Positions 35,847 through 46,402 of a DNA stretch of 64,000 nt are shown one piece after another (within the stretch, counting starts at the first letter, position 1; each line of letters begins with the position of its first letter). The DNA comes from Desulfovibrionaceae bacterium (GTDB taxonomy: Bacteria > Desulfobacterota > Desulfovibrionia > Desulfovibrionales > Desulfovibrionaceae). A program made the position numbers and the translations under genes. The notes under the pieces are model-generated. The model saw only the letters and a program-made list of their open reading frames with translations. It did no database searches and had not been told where the DNA came from. The stretch is from contig WRIL01000003.1 of assembly GCA_009782775.1 (NCBI GenBank), positions 56,062 to 120,061 of the forward strand, given 5' to 3'.

Positions 35847-37784
35847 TTGAATCAGTTTCAACGGAACATTGTAACATGGGGACTGCTCATCCTGTTGGTG
35901 GTGGTTTTGTTCAACCTGTATTCCCCTCCCAAGCCCGTCCATGACCTGATCGGCTACAGCGAACTCATGGGCCTGGTGCAACAGGGGCGCGTTTCCGAGG
36001 TAGTGATCCAGGGACAAAACATCAGCGGAACCCTGGACGGGAGCAAGAGCTTCCGTACCTATGCCCCGCGCGACTCCGGCATGGTAGAACGCCTGATGCA
36101 GTCCGAGGTGAGCATCAAGGCCGAACCCCAGGAGGAATCCCCCTGGTATATGACCCTGCTGGTATCCTGGCTGCCCATGCTGCTGCTCATCGGGGTCTGG
36201 GTTTTTTTCATGCGCCAGATGCAGGGGGGCAACGGCAAGGCCATGTCCTTCGGCCGCTCGCGGGCGCGCATGATCAACGCCGAACACGGCAAGGTCACCT
36301 TTTCCGATGTGGCCGGGGTGGATGAGGCCAAGGAAGAGCTCACCGAAGTGGTGGATTTTCTGTCCAATCCCAAAAAATTCACCCGCCTGGGCGGGCGCAT
36401 CCCCAAGGGCGTGTTGCTGGTAGGGCCTCCAGGCACGGGCAAGACCCTGCTGGCCAAGGCCGTAGCCGGCGAGGCCGGGGTGCCCTTTTTCTCCATTTCC
36501 GGCTCGGATTTTGTGGAAATGTTTGTGGGCGTGGGCGCATCGCGGGTCCGGGATCTCTTCGCCCAAGGCAAAAAAAACGCTCCCTGCCTGATTTTCATTG
36601 ACGAAATTGACGCCGTAGGCCGCCAGCGCGGGGCCGGACTGGGCGGCGGGCATGACGAACGCGAGCAGACCCTGAACCAGCTCCTGGTGGAGATGGACGG
36701 TTTCGAGGCCAACGAGGGCGTCATCCTGATCGCGGCCACCAACCGCCCGGATGTGCTGGACCCGGCCCTGCTCCGTCCCGGCCGCTTTGACCGCCAGGTG
36801 GTGGTTCCCACCCCGGATGTGCGCGGCCGCAAACGCATCCTGGAAGTGCATTCCCGGCGCACCCCCCTGGCCGCCGATGTGGATCTGGACCGCCTTTCCA
36901 AGGGCACTCCGGGCATGTCCGGAGCGGACCTGGAAAACCTGGTCAACGAAGCCGCCCTGCTCGCGGCCAAGGCCAATAAAGACGCCTTGACCATGAGCGA
37001 CTTCGAGGAGGCCAAAGACAAGCTGATCATGGGCAAGGCCCGGCGCACCATGGTCCTTTCCGATGAAGAAAAGCGCAACACCGCCTACCACGAGGCCGGA
37101 CACGCCCTGGTCTCCAAGTTCACCCCGGAAAGCAACCCGGTGCACAAAATCACCATCATTCCGCGCGGGCGGGCCTTGGGCTTTACCGCCTATCTGCCGG
37201 AAGAGGATAAATACACCATCACCCGCACCGCCCTGGAAAGCCGCATCGCCATGGCCCTGGGCGGCCGGGCCGCGGAGCTGATCATCTTCGGCAAATACAC
37301 CTCCGGGGCCATGCAGGATATCCAGGCCGCCACCAAAACCGCCCGTCAGATGGTCTGCGAGCTGGGGATGAGCGATCTCATCGGCCCCATTGCCATCGGC
37401 GAGAGCAGCAACGAAGTTTTCATCGGCCGCGAATGGGTCTCCACCAGGAACCACAGCGAGGAAACCTCCCGCCTGGTGGACGGCGAGGTCAAACGCATCA
37501 TTGAAACCGGGATGAGCACGGCCACGGAGATCCTGAATAAACACACGGACCTGCTGCACAAAACCGCGGAAGTGCTGCTGGAATACGAGACTATCAGCGG
37601 CGAGGACCTGGACGCCTTGATTCACGGTCGCCCCATGCCCATACTCCTGAAAAAGGATAACGGCGACGGGGATCCTTCCGGCAGCGCCACCGCAACCGAG
37701 GACCCGCCAAAGCCGGCCCGCCAGGCCAAGCGCCCTACCCGCAAGAAACCCGCTTCTGAGGGAGAGGACTTCAAACTGGACTAA
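35847..37784 (+). CDS. ftsH: ATP-dependent zinc metalloprotease FtsH
   Basis: 645 residues, membrane-anchored AAA+ protease that removes misfolded membrane proteins and, in relatives, controls LpxC. Two membrane helices bracket a periplasmic loop (about 7-25 and 100-122). Walker A is GPPGTGKT near 193, Walker [10 protein letters not shown], and the zinc motif HEAGH near 415. A Lys/Pro-rich tail of 35 residues ends the protein. The start is TTG 35847, six bases after GGAGG. folP begins five bases after its stop. Confidence 0.97.
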   Translation: MNQFQRNIVTWGLLILLVVVLFNLYSPPKPVHDLIGYSELMGLVQQGRVSEVVIQGQNISGTLDGSKSFRTYAPRDSGMVERLMQSEVSIKAEPQEESPWYMTLLVSWLPMLLLIGVWVFFMRQMQGGNGKAMSFGRSRARMINAEHGKVTFSDVAGVDEAKEELTEVVDFLSNPKKFTRLGGRIPKGVLLVGPPGTGKTLLAKAVAGEAGVPFFSISGSDFVEMFVGVGASRVRDLFAQGKKNAPCLIFIDEIDAVGRQRGAGLGGGHDEREQTLNQLLVEMDGFEANEGVILIAATNRPDVLDPALLRPGRFDRQVVVPTPDVRGRKRILEVHSRRTPLAADVDLDRLSKGTPGMSGADLENLVNEAALLAAKANKDALTMSDFEEAKDKLIMGKARRTMVLSDEEKRNTAYHEAGHALVSKFTPESNPVHKITIIPRGRALGFTAYLPEEDKYTITRTALESRIAMALGGRAAELIIFGKYTSGAMQDIQAATKTARQMVCELGMSDLIGPIAIGESSNEVFIGREWVSTRNHSEETSRLVDGEVKRIIETGMSTATEILNKHTDLLHKTAEVLLEYETISGEDLDALIHGRPMPILLKKDNGDGDPSGSATATEDPPKPARQAKRPTRKKPASEGEDFKLD

Positions 37785-37789
37785 GCATC

Positions 37790-38680
37790 ATGGCCGCGCG
37801 GGAATGGATCATCCGCCACGGCCAGGCCGTGGATCTCTCCGCCGGTCTGGTCATGGGCATCATCAATCTCACTCCGGATTCCTTCTCCGACGGCGGCCTC
37901 TATCTTGATCCCCCCAAGGCCCTGGAACGGGCCGGGCAACTCCTGAACGAGGGGGCGGGCATACTGGATCTGGGCGGGGAATCCACCCGTCCGGGCGCGG
38001 ACTTTACCGGGGAAAAAACGGAACAAAAGCGCCTCCTGCCCGTGCTCCACGCCCTGGTCCCTCTCCAGGACAAAACGATTCTCTCCATAGACACCTGGCG
38101 CTCTTCCACCGCCCGCCTAGCCATGGAAAAAGGGGCCAGAGTCATCAACGACATCTCCGGCGGGCTTTTTGACCCGGACATGCCGGAACTGCTGGCCCAG
38201 TTCCGGCCCGGCTACATCCTGGGGCACGCCCCCGCCCCGCCGAAAACCATGCGGAAAACACCCCGCTACGCCGATGTGGTGGAGGATATTCTAGATTTTT
38301 TTCAGCGCCGCCTGACCGCCCTGACCAAGGCCGGCCTGCCGGAAGAACGCATTGTCCTTGACCCCGGCCTGGGCTTCGGCAAAACCCTGGAGCATAACCT
38401 GGACATCCTGCGCCGGATCGAGCGCTTTCAGGAATTCGGTTTGCCCCTATGCGTGGGAGCGTCGCGCAAGAGCTTCCTGGGGGAACTTCTTGGCCTGGAA
38501 CAAGGCCCGGCTCGCGACCAGGCCACCCAAACCCTGGTTGCCCTCCTGAACGCCCGCGGGGTGCGCGTCCACCGGGTGCATGAAGCCAGGGGCGCGGCCC
38601 TGGCCCTGAAACTGCAACAGGCCACGGACGCGCGGGTCAGTCCCGCGCCGCGCCTTCAGCGGAGTAATCAATTTACTTGA
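37790..38680 (+). CDS. folP: Dihydropteroate synthase
   Basis: 296 residues, TIM-barrel folate enzyme joining p-aminobenzoate to dihydropterin pyrophosphate. Signature loops are all present: MGIINLTPDSFSDGG at 21-35, LDLGGESTRPGA, SIDTWRSSTA, VINDISGG, VLDPGLGFGKTLEHN and GASRKSFLG. It is packed between ftsH and glmM, an order usual in Desulfovibrio and other proteobacteria. Confidence 0.96.
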   Translation: MAAREWIIRHGQAVDLSAGLVMGIINLTPDSFSDGGLYLDPPKALERAGQLLNEGAGILDLGGESTRPGADFTGEKTEQKRLLPVLHALVPLQDKTILSIDTWRSSTARLAMEKGARVINDISGGLFDPDMPELLAQFRPGYILGHAPAPPKTMRKTPRYADVVEDILDFFQRRLTALTKAGLPEERIVLDPGLGFGKTLEHNLDILRRIERFQEFGLPLCVGASRKSFLGELLGLEQGPARDQATQTLVALLNARGVRVHRVHEARGAALALKLQQATDARVSPAPRLQRSNQFT

Positions 38681-38725
38681 ATCTTACCTGGCTATTCTAT
38701 ATGTCAAAGGATGTTGGGAGGATTT

Positions 38726-40078
38726 ATGGGCAAGCTTTTCGGCACGGACGGCATCCGCGGGCAGGTCAACGAGTATCCCATGCTGCCGGACTTAGCCCTG
38801 CGCCTCGGCCTGGCCGCGGGAACCATCTTTCAGAAGGAGGGCGGCAGACGGCACAAGGTAGTGGTGGGCAAGGACACGCGCCTTTCCGGATACATCTTCG
38901 AAACCGCGCTGACCGCCGGTTTTTGCGCCGCCGGGCTGGACGTGTATCAGGTCGGCCCCCTGCCCACCCCGGCCATTGCCTATATCACCAGGAACATGCG
39001 GGCTGATTTGGGAGTGGTAATTTCCGCCTCGCACAACCCTTTCCAGGATAACGGCATCAAGTTTTTCGACGCTGACGGCTACAAGCTGCCGGATCAACTG
39101 GAAGACCACATCACCGAACTGGTGCTGGACAAAGACTGGAAATGCCCTTTCCCGCCTTCCGGCGCGGTGGGCAGGGCCGCCCGCATCAATGACGCTCTGG
39201 GGCGCTACATCGTCTCCATCAAAAACAGCTTTCCCGAGAATTTAGACCTGGCCGGGATGCGCGTGGCCCTGGACTGCGCCAACGGCGCGGCTTACAAGGT
39301 CGCGCCTCTGGCCCTGGAAGAGCTGGGGGCCGAAGTCTTCAGCCTGGGGGTAAATCCAGACGGCCGCAACATCAATCATCTCTGCGGCTCGCTCTGTCCT
39401 GAGGTAGTGGCCGCACAGGTCAAAACCTGCCGGGCGGACCTGGGCATAGCCCTGGACGGTGATGCGGACCGGGTCATCCTGGTGGATGAAAACGGCAAAA
39501 TTTTAAACGGCGACCAAATCCTGGCCCTATGCGCCCTGGACCTCCTGCGCCGGGACAAACTCCCCGGCAGGAAACTCGCAGGCACGGTGATGAGCAACCT
39601 TGGGCTGGAAATTTTCATGCGGGAGCAAGGCGGGGAACTCGTGCGCACCCCGGTCGGCGACCGCTATGTGGCCGAGGCCATGCGCGAACAGGACATCCGC
39701 CTGGGCGGGGAACAATCCGGCCACCTGATCTTCACGGATTACGGCACCACCGGGGACGGACTCCTGGCCGCCCTGCAGGTGCTGCGCATCATGCGGGAAA
39801 ACGGCAAGAAACTTTCCGAACTGGCCGGGCTTCTGCGTGAGTTCCCGCAGGTCATCATTAACGTGCCGGTGCGCAAACGGGTTCCCTTGAAACAATGTCC
39901 GGCCATAGCGGATGCCCTGGCCGAAACGGAAAAAATCCTGGAAGGACGGGGGCGGGTATTCCTGCGTTATTCCGGCACCGAGCCCTTGCTGCGGATCATG
40001 CTGGAAGGCGATGACGAAAACGAGGTGCGCAATCTGGCCGAAAACCTGGCCCGGACCGCGCGCGAGGAACTGCTCTGA
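38726..40078 (+). CDS. glmM: Phosphoglucosamine mutase
   Basis: 450 residues. It interconverts glucosamine-6-P and glucosamine-1-P for UDP-GlcNAc, hence peptidoglycan and lipid A. The active-site serine is in [17 protein letters not shown] near 101, the metal loop is DGDADR near 245, and the phosphate-binding loop [12 protein letters not shown] is near the end. ATG 38726 follows GGGAGG; an in-frame ATG lies at 38711. It continues the ftsH-folP transcript with a 45-base gap. Confidence 0.96.
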   Translation: MGKLFGTDGIRGQVNEYPMLPDLALRLGLAAGTIFQKEGGRRHKVVVGKDTRLSGYIFETALTAGFCAAGLDVYQVGPLPTPAIAYITRNMRADLGVVISASHNPFQDNGIKFFDADGYKLPDQLEDHITELVLDKDWKCPFPPSGAVGRAARINDALGRYIVSIKNSFPENLDLAGMRVALDCANGAAYKVAPLALEELGAEVFSLGVNPDGRNINHLCGSLCPEVVAAQVKTCRADLGIALDGDADRVILVDENGKILNGDQILALCALDLLRRDKLPGRKLAGTVMSNLGLEIFMREQGGELVRTPVGDRYVAEAMREQDIRLGGEQSGHLIFTDYGTTGDGLLAALQVLRIMRENGKKLSELAGLLREFPQVIINVPVRKRVPLKQCPAIADALAETEKILEGRGRVFLRYSGTEPLLRIMLEGDDENEVRNLAENLARTAREELL

Positions 40079-40127
40079 ACGGCGCGGCTTGTCATGTGCC
40101 CAGGCAACGCTTAAACAAGGAGGGCTT

Positions 40128-40994
40128 GTGAAAATAGATAAAGTGATCATTCCCGTGGCGGGTTGGGGCACGCGTTCTCTGCCGGCGACCAAGAACATCC
40201 CCAAGGAAATGCTCCCGGTCTATAACAAGCCGGTGGTGCAATATGTGGTGGAAGAGGCCATCCAGTCAGGGATCCGTAGCGTGGTTTTCATCACCAACCG
40301 CGACAAAAACGTCATCGAGGACCATTTTGACTACAATTTGCAGTTGGAAGCCACCCTGGAACGGAACGGCAAAAACGAGATGCTGGGCAAGGTGCGGGAA
40401 GTGGCTGAAATGGCCCATATTATCTCCATCCGCCAAAAGCGCGCCCTGGGATTGGGACATGCCGTGGCCTGCGCCAAGGATGTCTGCGGGAACGATGACG
40501 CCTTTGCCGTGATGGTCGGCGACGACCTGATGTTCGGCATGACCCCCGGCATCCAGCAGCTTATGGATGTGGCCCGCAGCGAGCGCAAGCCGGTCATCGG
40601 GGTCATGGAAGTCCCCCAGGACGAAGTCAGCCGCTACGGCATCATCTCCGGAGAGGAAACCAGCCCCGGCATCTACAAGATCAACCGGCTGGTTGAAAAA
40701 CCCAGGATCCACGAGGCCCCTTCCCGTCTGGCCATTGTGGGACGCTATGTGCTGACCCCGGATATCTTCGACTGCCTGGAAAAAATTCAGCCCGGCCACG
40801 GCGGAGAGATCCAGCTTACCGACGGGCTGCAAGTCCTGGCTGAAAAAAGCGGCATGCTGGCGGTAAAAATCCGGGGAACCCGCTTTGACGCGGGCAACTG
40901 GGCCGAATACCTCACCGCCAATATCTATTTCGCCTTGCAGGATGAGGAACTGCACACCGATCTGGTGCAGCGGCTGAAGGCCTATTTGCACTAA
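40128..40994 (+). CDS. galU: UTP--glucose-1-phosphate uridylyltransferase
   Basis: 288 residues. It makes UDP-glucose, a donor for the surface polysaccharides encoded at the left of the window. The nucleotide loop reads VIIPVAGWGTRSLPATKNIPKEMLP; the usual form is GLGTRFLPATK, so W and S replace common L and F. VGDDLMFGM and GRYVLTPDIFD and the C-terminal EIQLTDGL block are as expected. GTG 40128 has AGGAGG four bases upstream; the open frame extends further up only as a shadow of glmM. Confidence 0.95.
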   Translation: MKIDKVIIPVAGWGTRSLPATKNIPKEMLPVYNKPVVQYVVEEAIQSGIRSVVFITNRDKNVIEDHFDYNLQLEATLERNGKNEMLGKVREVAEMAHIISIRQKRALGLGHAVACAKDVCGNDDAFAVMVGDDLMFGMTPGIQQLMDVARSERKPVIGVMEVPQDEVSRYGIISGEETSPGIYKINRLVEKPRIHEAPSRLAIVGRYVLTPDIFDCLEKIQPGHGGEIQLTDGLQVLAEKSGMLAVKIRGTRFDAGNWAEYLTANIYFALQDEELHTDLVQRLKAYLH

Positions 40995-41002
40995 AAGCCG
41001 GC

Positions 41003-41058
41003 TCCGCCCCGCGCCTTCTTTGCCGAAAAAGCAGGGGCGGGGCGGAAATTTTTTCTTT
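41003..41058 (+). terminator. Rho-independent terminator after galU
   Basis: A 10-bp stem TCCGCCCCGC (41003-41012) and GCGGGGCGGA (41037-41046) with a 24-base loop, followed by AATTTTTTCTTT. It closes the ftsH-folP-glmM-galU unit just before the ribosomal promoter. Confidence 0.85.
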
Positions 41059-41063
41059 CCCTC

Positions 41064-41090
41064 TTGACTTCTCTTTCAGGACTATATACA
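41064..41090 (+). promoter_or_regulatory. Probable sigma-70 promoter of the S10 operon
   Basis: TTGACT at 41064-41069 is a good -35. TATACA at 41085-41090 (spacer 15) is the best -10 by sequence; TACAAA at 41087-41092 gives the standard 17-base spacer. It directly follows the galU terminator and is the only strong candidate ahead of the ribosomal genes. Confidence 0.65.
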
Positions 41091-41500
41091 AACACCCTCC
41101 GCATCATGGTCTCCTGGCCACGTTACCGATGCCGGCGGGCTTTTGCCCGCTGTCAGGCAAAACGCGCAGGATGTCCAAGCCGATTCAAGAACGGCCCTCG
41201 TCGCCCGCAAAAGGGCGGCCAAAGCAACCCGGTCCTCTGAAAAACGCGGATGCGAAATGCCCCGGGCGGAGCCAGCGCTCCTAGGGACTTCCACGGAAGC
41301 CCCCCGGTGGAGCGGCTTCCGCCGCCGGCCAGCGTCTGGCTGTACTACGCCAGCCAGGTTTGATATGCGCGTTTTGCGAAGGCTCCGGAACGATTAGGTC
41401 CGTGAAACGCGTTGTTTTTAAAGTTGAAGCCACCGCTTATGCGTGGCTTTTAACGTTGCCCGCCCAAAGCGCGGGCCGGTTTTTGATGGAGAAAACAACC
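41091..41500 (+). promoter_or_regulatory. Long structured leader before rpsJ, with terminator-like hairpins
   Basis: About 400 bases with no convincing gene. Perfect hairpins: GCGGGC/GCCCGC at 41135-41150, CGCCC/GGGCG at 41202-41217, CGGAAGCC/GGCTTCCG at 41294-41321, AAGCCAC/GTGGCTT at 41427-41449 followed by T's, and GCCCGC/GCGGGC at 41458-41476 followed by T5 at 41480-41484, just before the rpsJ ribosome site. The last two resemble an attenuator. In E. coli the S10 leader is controlled by L4; a comparable mechanism here is inference. Confidence 0.55.
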
Positions 41501-41818
41501 ATGACCACTGTCAGCAGCGATCGCATCCGTATCAAATTAAAGGCCTATGACTTCAGAATCCTGGATAAGGCGGTAGCGGAAATAGTGGATACCGCCAGGA
41601 ATACCGGCGCCGGCGTGGCCGGCCCCATTCCTCTGCCCACCCTGATCAACAAGGTGACCGTCAACCGGGGCGTGAACATTGACAAGAAATCCAGGGAGCA
41701 GTTCGAGGTGCGCATCCATAAGAGACTGATGGATATCATCGAGCCGACGCAGCAAACCGTTGACGCCCTGGGCAAACTTTCCCTGCCCGCGGGCGTGGAT
41801 GTGGCCATCAAAATCTAA
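41501..41818 (+). CDS. rpsJ: 30S ribosomal protein S10
   Basis: 105 residues: [20 protein letters not shown], then [14 protein letters not shown] and the loop region to VDVAIKI, all standard S10 (head of the 30S subunit, also NusE in antitermination). First gene of the S10 operon. ATG 41501 is preferred; ATG 41486 in frame would add five residues. Confidence 0.97.
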   Translation: MTTVSSDRIRIKLKAYDFRILDKAVAEIVDTARNTGAGVAGPIPLPTLINKVTVNRGVNIDKKSREQFEVRIHKRLMDIIEPTQQTVDALGKLSLPAGVDVAIKI

Positions 41819-41828
41819 TGGGGGAGTC

Positions 41829-42458
41829 ATGGCTGAAAAACTTGGAATTTTGGGCCGCAAACTTGGCATGACCAGGATATTTGACGAGGAGGGCGGCGCC
41901 GTCCCCGTCACCGTGATTGAAGCCGGCCCATGCCCGGTCTTGCAGGTAAAAAATACGGAACATGACGGCTATAACGCCATGCAGATCGCCTTTGGGGAGA
42001 TCAAGGAAAAACATCTGAGCAAACCCATGCGCGGCCATCTGAAAAAGGCGGATAAAGGACTGTTCCGCAGCCTGCGCGAAATCCGCCTGGAAAGCCCCGC
42101 CGAGTTCAAGGTGGGCGATGACCTCACCGTGAATATTTTCAACCCGGGCGACCTGGTCAAGGTGACCGGGCAAAGCATCGGCAAAGGCACGGCCGGAGCC
42201 ATGAAACGCTGGGGGTTCAAAGGTTCCCGCTCTTCCCACGGGGCGGAAAAGGTCCACCGCACGGCTGGCAGCATTGGCAACCACACCGAACCGGCCAAGG
42301 TCTGGAAGGGCAAAAAGATGGCCGGCCACCTTGGCGACAAGCGCGTAACCACCATCAATCTCAAGGTGGTGGCCATCAGGCCGGAAGAAAATGTGCTGCT
42401 CATCAAGGGCGCCGTCCCCGGCCCCAGAAACGGCCTGGTCATGGTGCGCCAGCAGTAG
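41829..42458 (+). CDS. rplC: 50S ribosomal protein L3
   Basis: 209 residues. [18 protein letters not shown] opens and [19 protein letters not shown] marks the extended loop that reaches the peptidyl-transferase centre; the Gln usually methylated by PrmB is replaced around this loop, as HGAEKVHR shows no obvious match. Ten bases after rpsJ with a GGGGAG site. Confidence 0.97.
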   Translation: MAEKLGILGRKLGMTRIFDEEGGAVPVTVIEAGPCPVLQVKNTEHDGYNAMQIAFGEIKEKHLSKPMRGHLKKADKGLFRSLREIRLESPAEFKVGDDLTVNIFNPGDLVKVTGQSIGKGTAGAMKRWGFKGSRSSHGAEKVHRTAGSIGNHTEPAKVWKGKKMAGHLGDKRVTTINLKVVAIRPEENVLLIKGAVPGPRNGLVMVRQQ

Positions 42459-42468
42459 GAGTAAGGGC

Positions 42469-43098
42469 ATGGCTGTTTTGAAAACTTACGACCAGAACAA
42501 TCTGGAGATCGGCGAAATCACCCTGGCCCCGGAGATATTTGAGGTCCCGGTGCGCCCGGAGATCCTGCACCTGGTGGTGCGCGCCCAACGCGCCTCCTGG
42601 AGGGCCGGCACCCACTCCACCTTGAGCCGTTCCATGATGAAGGGCGGAGGCGCGAAACCTTGGAAACAAAAGGGCACGGGCCGAGCCAGATCCGGTTCGG
42701 GCATCTCCCCGCTCTGGGAAGGCGGCGCGGTCATCTTCGGCCCCCAGCCCAGGGATTACTCTTTCAAGGTAAACAAGAAAGTGCGCCAGCTGGCCTTGAA
42801 AATGGCCCTGTCCGCCAGCCTTGGCGATCAAAAGATCCGGGTATTGAACAAAATTGAGCTGCCCGAGGCCAAGACCAAACACTTCGCAGCCGTGGCCGAA
42901 ACCCTCGGCCTTACCAAGGCTCTGCTGGTCCTGCCCCAGAGCGACCCTGTTCTGGAACGCTCGGCCAGGAACATCCGGGGCATCACCCTTTGTACGCCGG
43001 CGAATTTAAGTGTTTACGACATCCTGAACCATCGCCAACTGATCCTAATGGAGCAGGCGGTGGAGGGCGTGACCAGCCGCCTGGCCCAGGCAAACTGA
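42469..43098 (+). CDS. rplD: 50S ribosomal protein L4
   Basis: 209 residues. HLVVRAQRASWRAGTHSTLSRS and GGGAKPWKQKGTGRARSGS form the long loop lining the exit tunnel. In enterobacteria L4 also represses this operon through the leader; whether that holds here is not known. ATG 42469 after GGAGTAAGGGC. Confidence 0.97.
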   Translation: MAVLKTYDQNNLEIGEITLAPEIFEVPVRPEILHLVVRAQRASWRAGTHSTLSRSMMKGGGAKPWKQKGTGRARSGSGISPLWEGGAVIFGPQPRDYSFKVNKKVRQLALKMALSASLGDQKIRVLNKIELPEAKTKHFAAVAETLGLTKALLVLPQSDPVLERSARNIRGITLCTPANLSVYDILNHRQLILMEQAVEGVTSRLAQAN

Positions 43099-43108
43099 GG
43101 GAGAGAAC

Positions 43109-43399
43109 ATGGATTATACCCAGGTTATTCTGAAGCCGGTGGTCACGGAAAAAGCCACGCTGATCAAGGACGCGTTCAACCAGATCACTTTTCTGGTCGC
43201 GCAACGGGCGGGCAAGATCGAGGTCAAAAAAGCCGTACAAGAAGCCTTTAAGGTCAAAGTGCTCCAGGTGCGCATGGTGGTGCGCAAACCTGGCCGCAAA
43301 ACCCGTCACGGCCGCGTGGTCGGGCGCGTTCCCGGCTGGAAAAAAGCCTATGTGACCCTGGCCCCGGGCGAAAAGATTGAAATTTACGAGGGAGTGTAA
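43109..43399 (+). CDS. rplW: 50S ribosomal protein L23
   Basis: 96 residues: [19 protein letters not shown], then [28 protein letters not shown]. It sits at the tunnel exit and docks trigger factor and SRP. Usual place between L4 and L2. Confidence 0.97.
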   Translation: MDYTQVILKPVVTEKATLIKDAFNQITFLVAQRAGKIEVKKAVQEAFKVKVLQVRMVVRKPGRKTRHGRVVGRVPGWKKAYVTLAPGEKIEIYEGV

Positions 43400-43401
43400 G
43401 C

Positions 43402-44226
43402 ATGGCCATTCGCAAGCTCAAGCCGACCTCCGCCGGACGCCGCGCCCAGACCGTCTTTACCTTTGATGAGATCACTGCGGCTAGGCCGGAGAAATCCCTG
43501 ACCGAGGGACTGAGCAAAAAATCCGGACGGAACAACAACGGCCGCATCACCAGCCGTCGGCGCGGCGGCGGGCACAAGCGCCTCTACCGCATCATTGACT
43601 TCAAACGCGACAAGACCGGGATTCCGGCCAAGGTATCCACCATTGAATATGACCCCAACCGCACAGCGCGCATCGCCCTGCTCTTTTATGCCGACGGCGA
43701 AAAACGCTACATCCTGGCCCCCGATGGCCTGCGGGTGGGGGACACGGTCATTTCCGGCGAAGGCGCGGATATCAAGCCCGGCAACGCCATGACCATCAGC
43801 CGCATACCGGTGGGCACCATTGTGCACAACATCGAGCTGCACCCCGGACGCGGCGGCCAGTTCTGCCGCGCCGCCGGAACCTATGCCCAAGTGGTGGCCA
43901 AAGAAGGAAAATATGCCCTCCTGCGCCTGCCTTCCGGGGAAGTACGCCAGGTGCTGGCCTCGGGAGCGGCCACCGTGGGGCAGGTAGGCAACCTGCAATG
44001 GGAAAACATCTCCCTTGGCAAGGCCGGAAGGAACCGCTGGAGGGGACGCCGCCCCAAGGTGCGCGGCGTGGCCATGAACCCCATTGATCACCCGTTGGGC
44101 GGCGGCGAAGGCCGGTCGTCGGGCGGACGCAACCCGGTTTCGCCATGGGGCATGCCCACTAGGGGCTACAAAACCCGCAACCGCAAAAAAGCTTCCTCCA
44201 AGCTGATTGTTACCCGCCGCAAGTAG
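43402..44226 (+). CDS. rplB: 50S ribosomal protein L2
   Basis: 274 residues, normal length. [20 protein letters not shown] near the start and [19 protein letters not shown] near the end, with the invariant His of the peptidyl-transferase region. It begins two bases after rplW. Confidence 0.98.
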   Translation: MAIRKLKPTSAGRRAQTVFTFDEITAARPEKSLTEGLSKKSGRNNNGRITSRRRGGGHKRLYRIIDFKRDKTGIPAKVSTIEYDPNRTARIALLFYADGEKRYILAPDGLRVGDTVISGEGADIKPGNAMTISRIPVGTIVHNIELHPGRGGQFCRAAGTYAQVVAKEGKYALLRLPSGEVRQVLASGAATVGQVGNLQWENISLGKAGRNRWRGRRPKVRGVAMNPIDHPLGGGEGRSSGGRNPVSPWGMPTRGYKTRNRKKASSKLIVTRRK

Positions 44227-44235
44227 GAGAAAGGC

Positions 44236-44520
44236 ATGCCAAGATCTTTGAAAAAGGGTCCCTTTGTGGACGCCTCTCTGCTGAAAAAGGTTGAAACCGC
44301 CCAGGCCAACAAGGACCGCCGGGTGATCAAAACTTGGTCCCGCCGTTCCACCGTGTTGCCGGAAATGGTCGGGCTGACCTTCGCCGTGCATAACGGCAAA
44401 AAATTCATCCCGGTCTTTGTGACGGAAAACATGGTCGGGCACAAACTGGGCGAGTTCTCCCTCACCCGCATCTACCACGGACATTCCGGGGGCGATAAGA
44501 AAAGCAAGGTCAAAAAATAA
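44236..44520 (+). CDS. rpsS: 30S ribosomal protein S19
   Basis: 94 residues: [18 protein letters not shown], then [24 protein letters not shown] and [11 protein letters not shown]. Binds the 30S head next to S13. Confidence 0.97.
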   Translation: MPRSLKKGPFVDASLLKKVETAQANKDRRVIKTWSRRSTVLPEMVGLTFAVHNGKKFIPVFVTENMVGHKLGEFSLTRIYHGHSGGDKKSKVKK

Positions 44521-44534
44521 CGGGTGGAAAGGAC

Positions 44535-44864
44535 ATGGAAGCAAAAGCGATTGCCAGATATATCCGCATTTCGCCCCGCAAGGCGCAGTTGGTGGCTCGC
44601 AACGTCAACGGACGAACGGTGGAAGAAGCGATGAATATCCTGAAATTCACCCCCAACAAGGCCGCCGGCATAATTTACAAAGTGATGCGCTCCGCCCTGG
44701 CCAACGCCGAGCAGGCCGGTTCGGACGTGGATGCCCTGGTGGTCAGGGAGGTGACGGTCAACAAGGGCCCCACCCTGAAACGCTTCATGCCCCGCTCCCA
44801 GGGACGGGCCAATACCATTTTGAAGCGTACCAGTCATATAACTGTAATTCTTGCCGCAAACTAG
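44535..44864 (+). CDS. rplV: 50S ribosomal protein L22
   Basis: 109 residues: [19 protein letters not shown] at the start and [20 protein letters not shown] near the end, the beta-hairpin that lines the exit tunnel. Normal operon place. Confidence 0.97.
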   Translation: MEAKAIARYIRISPRKAQLVARNVNGRTVEEAMNILKFTPNKAAGIIYKVMRSALANAEQAGSDVDALVVREVTVNKGPTLKRFMPRSQGRANTILKRTSHITVILAAN

Positions 44865-44874
44865 GAAGAGGACA

Positions 44875-45528
44875 ATGGGTCAGAAAGTAAATCCTTACGG
44901 CTTCAGGCTTGGGTACAACAAGAACTGGCAGTCTCGCTGGTACAGCACCCGGGAGTATCCGGCCTTTGTGTTCGAGGACCACAATATCCGCGATTATGTG
45001 AAAAAACTCCTCTTCAGCGCCGGTCTTTCCAAGATTGAAATTGAGCGTGCCAGCGGCAAGGTGCGCCTGATTCTGCACACCGCCCGCCCCGGCATCGTCA
45101 TCGGCCGCAAGGGAGTGGAAATTGAAAAACTGCGTGCGGATCTGAAGAAACGCTTCTCCCGCGAATTTTCCATTGAAGTCAATGAAATCCGCCGCCCGGA
45201 GGTGGAAGCCCAACTGGTGGCCGAAAATATCGCCCAGCAGCTTGAACGCCGGGTGGCCTTCCGCCGGGCCATGAAGCGCACCGTGGCCATGAGCCGCAAA
45301 TTCGGAGCCGAAGGCATCAAGGTCAACTGCGCCGGACGCCTGGCCGGAGCGGAAATCGCCCGCACCGAATGGTACCGCGATGGAAGGGTGCCTCTGCAAA
45401 CCCTGCGCGCGGACATTGAGTTCGGTTTTGCCGAGGCCCACACGACTTACGGGCTGATCGGGATCAAGGTCTGGGTGTTCAAGGGCGAACTCCTGGACAG
45501 CGAGGTGAACAGCAATGCTCAATCCTAA
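44875..45528 (+). CDS. rpsC: 30S ribosomal protein S3
   Basis: 217 residues: [20 protein letters not shown] motif [13 protein letters not shown], and [21 protein letters not shown]. It forms the mRNA entry with S4 and S5. ATG 44875 is chosen; the frame extends 24 bases upstream over the rplV stop. Its end overlaps rplP by 14 bases. Confidence 0.97.
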   Translation: MGQKVNPYGFRLGYNKNWQSRWYSTREYPAFVFEDHNIRDYVKKLLFSAGLSKIEIERASGKVRLILHTARPGIVIGRKGVEIEKLRADLKKRFSREFSIEVNEIRRPEVEAQLVAENIAQQLERRVAFRRAMKRTVAMSRKFGAEGIKVNCAGRLAGAEIARTEWYRDGRVPLQTLRADIEFGFAEAHTTYGLIGIKVWVFKGELLDSEVNSNAQS

Positions 45529-45928
45529 AAAGGAAAAATTCCGCAAGCGCCAAAAAGGACGCCTCAAAGGCCCGGCCACGACCTGCAACGCGGTGGCCTT
45601 CGGCGAGTTCGGCCTGAAGACCCTGGAGCACGGCAAGGTAACCAGCCAACAGATTGAGGCGGCTCGCGTCGCCCTGATGCGGCATATCAAACGCGGAGGC
45701 CGGGTGTGGATTCGCATCTTTCCGGATCATCCCTATACCTCCAAACCCCTGGAAGTGCGCATGGGCAGCGGCAAAGGCTCTCCCGCCGGCTGGTACGCCC
45801 CGGTGAAGCCGGGCCGCATCCTGTATGAAATCGGCGGGGTGCCCACGGATCTGGCCCTGGAGGCCCTGAGGCTGGCTGCGCACAAGCTCCCGGTAAAAAC
45901 AAGGATCGTCCCTCGGGAGGAACTCTAA
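45515..45928 (+). CDS. rplP: 50S ribosomal protein L16
   Basis: 137 residues: [19 protein letters not shown] and [25 protein letters not shown]. It binds near the A site, and the overlap with rpsC implies coupled translation. Confidence 0.97.
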   Translation: MLNPKKEKFRKRQKGRLKGPATTCNAVAFGEFGLKTLEHGKVTSQQIEAARVALMRHIKRGGRVWIRIFPDHPYTSKPLEVRMGSGKGSPAGWYAPVKPGRILYEIGGVPTDLALEALRLAAHKLPVKTRIVPREEL

Positions 45929-45929
45929 A

Positions 45930-46118
45930 ATGACGGCCAAAGAATTGCGGAACATGACGGTGGAGGAACTGCGCAAGGCCCTGAAAGAAGCCAGGGAGAA
46001 TCTCTTTACCCTGCGCTTCAAGCATGCCGCCGCCCAACTGGAAAAGGTCTCCGCCCTGCCGGCGGCCAAGCATGATATCGCCAGAATTCTGACCATCCTG
46101 AAGGAAAAGGAGGCTTAG
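45930..46118 (+). CDS. rpmC: 50S ribosomal protein L29
   Basis: 62 residues: TAKELRNMTVEELRKALKEA, then ENLFTLRFKHAAAQLEK and ARILTILKEKEA. Small helical protein at the tunnel exit; one base after the rplP stop. Confidence 0.96.
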   Translation: MTAKELRNMTVEELRKALKEARENLFTLRFKHAAAQLEKVSALPAAKHDIARILTILKEKEA

Positions 46119-46122
46119 ACCA

Positions 46123-46392
46123 ATGAACGGGAACAATCCGCGGTCGGCCAAGGGCAGAACCCTGGAAGGCATTGTGGTCAGCAATAAAAATGACAAAACC
46201 ATCATTGTGAGCGTGAAGACCGAAGTACGGCACCCCCTGGTGAAAAAATACATCCGGCGGCACAAGAAATTTTCCGCCCACGATCCCAATAACGAGTGCG
46301 GCATGGGCGACAAGGTGCGCATTATTGAATTCCGTCCCATGAGCCGCACGAAACGCTGGCATTTAGTTTCCATTCTGGAAAAAGCCGTTTAG
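46123..46392 (+). CDS. rpsQ: 30S ribosomal protein S17
   Basis: 89 residues: [21 protein letters not shown], then [20 protein letters not shown] and [17 protein letters not shown]. Oligonucleotide-binding fold on the 30S body. Confidence 0.97.
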   Translation: MNGNNPRSAKGRTLEGIVVSNKNDKTIIVSVKTEVRHPLVKKYIRRHKKFSAHDPNNECGMGDKVRIIEFRPMSRTKRWHLVSILEKAV

Positions 46393-46402
46393 GAGCAGCG
46401 CG

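Noticed and set aside
35475..37625. Long minus-strand open frame opposite ftsH
   Set aside because: It is antisense to an unmistakable FtsH; high GC in codon position 3 keeps the complementary frame open.
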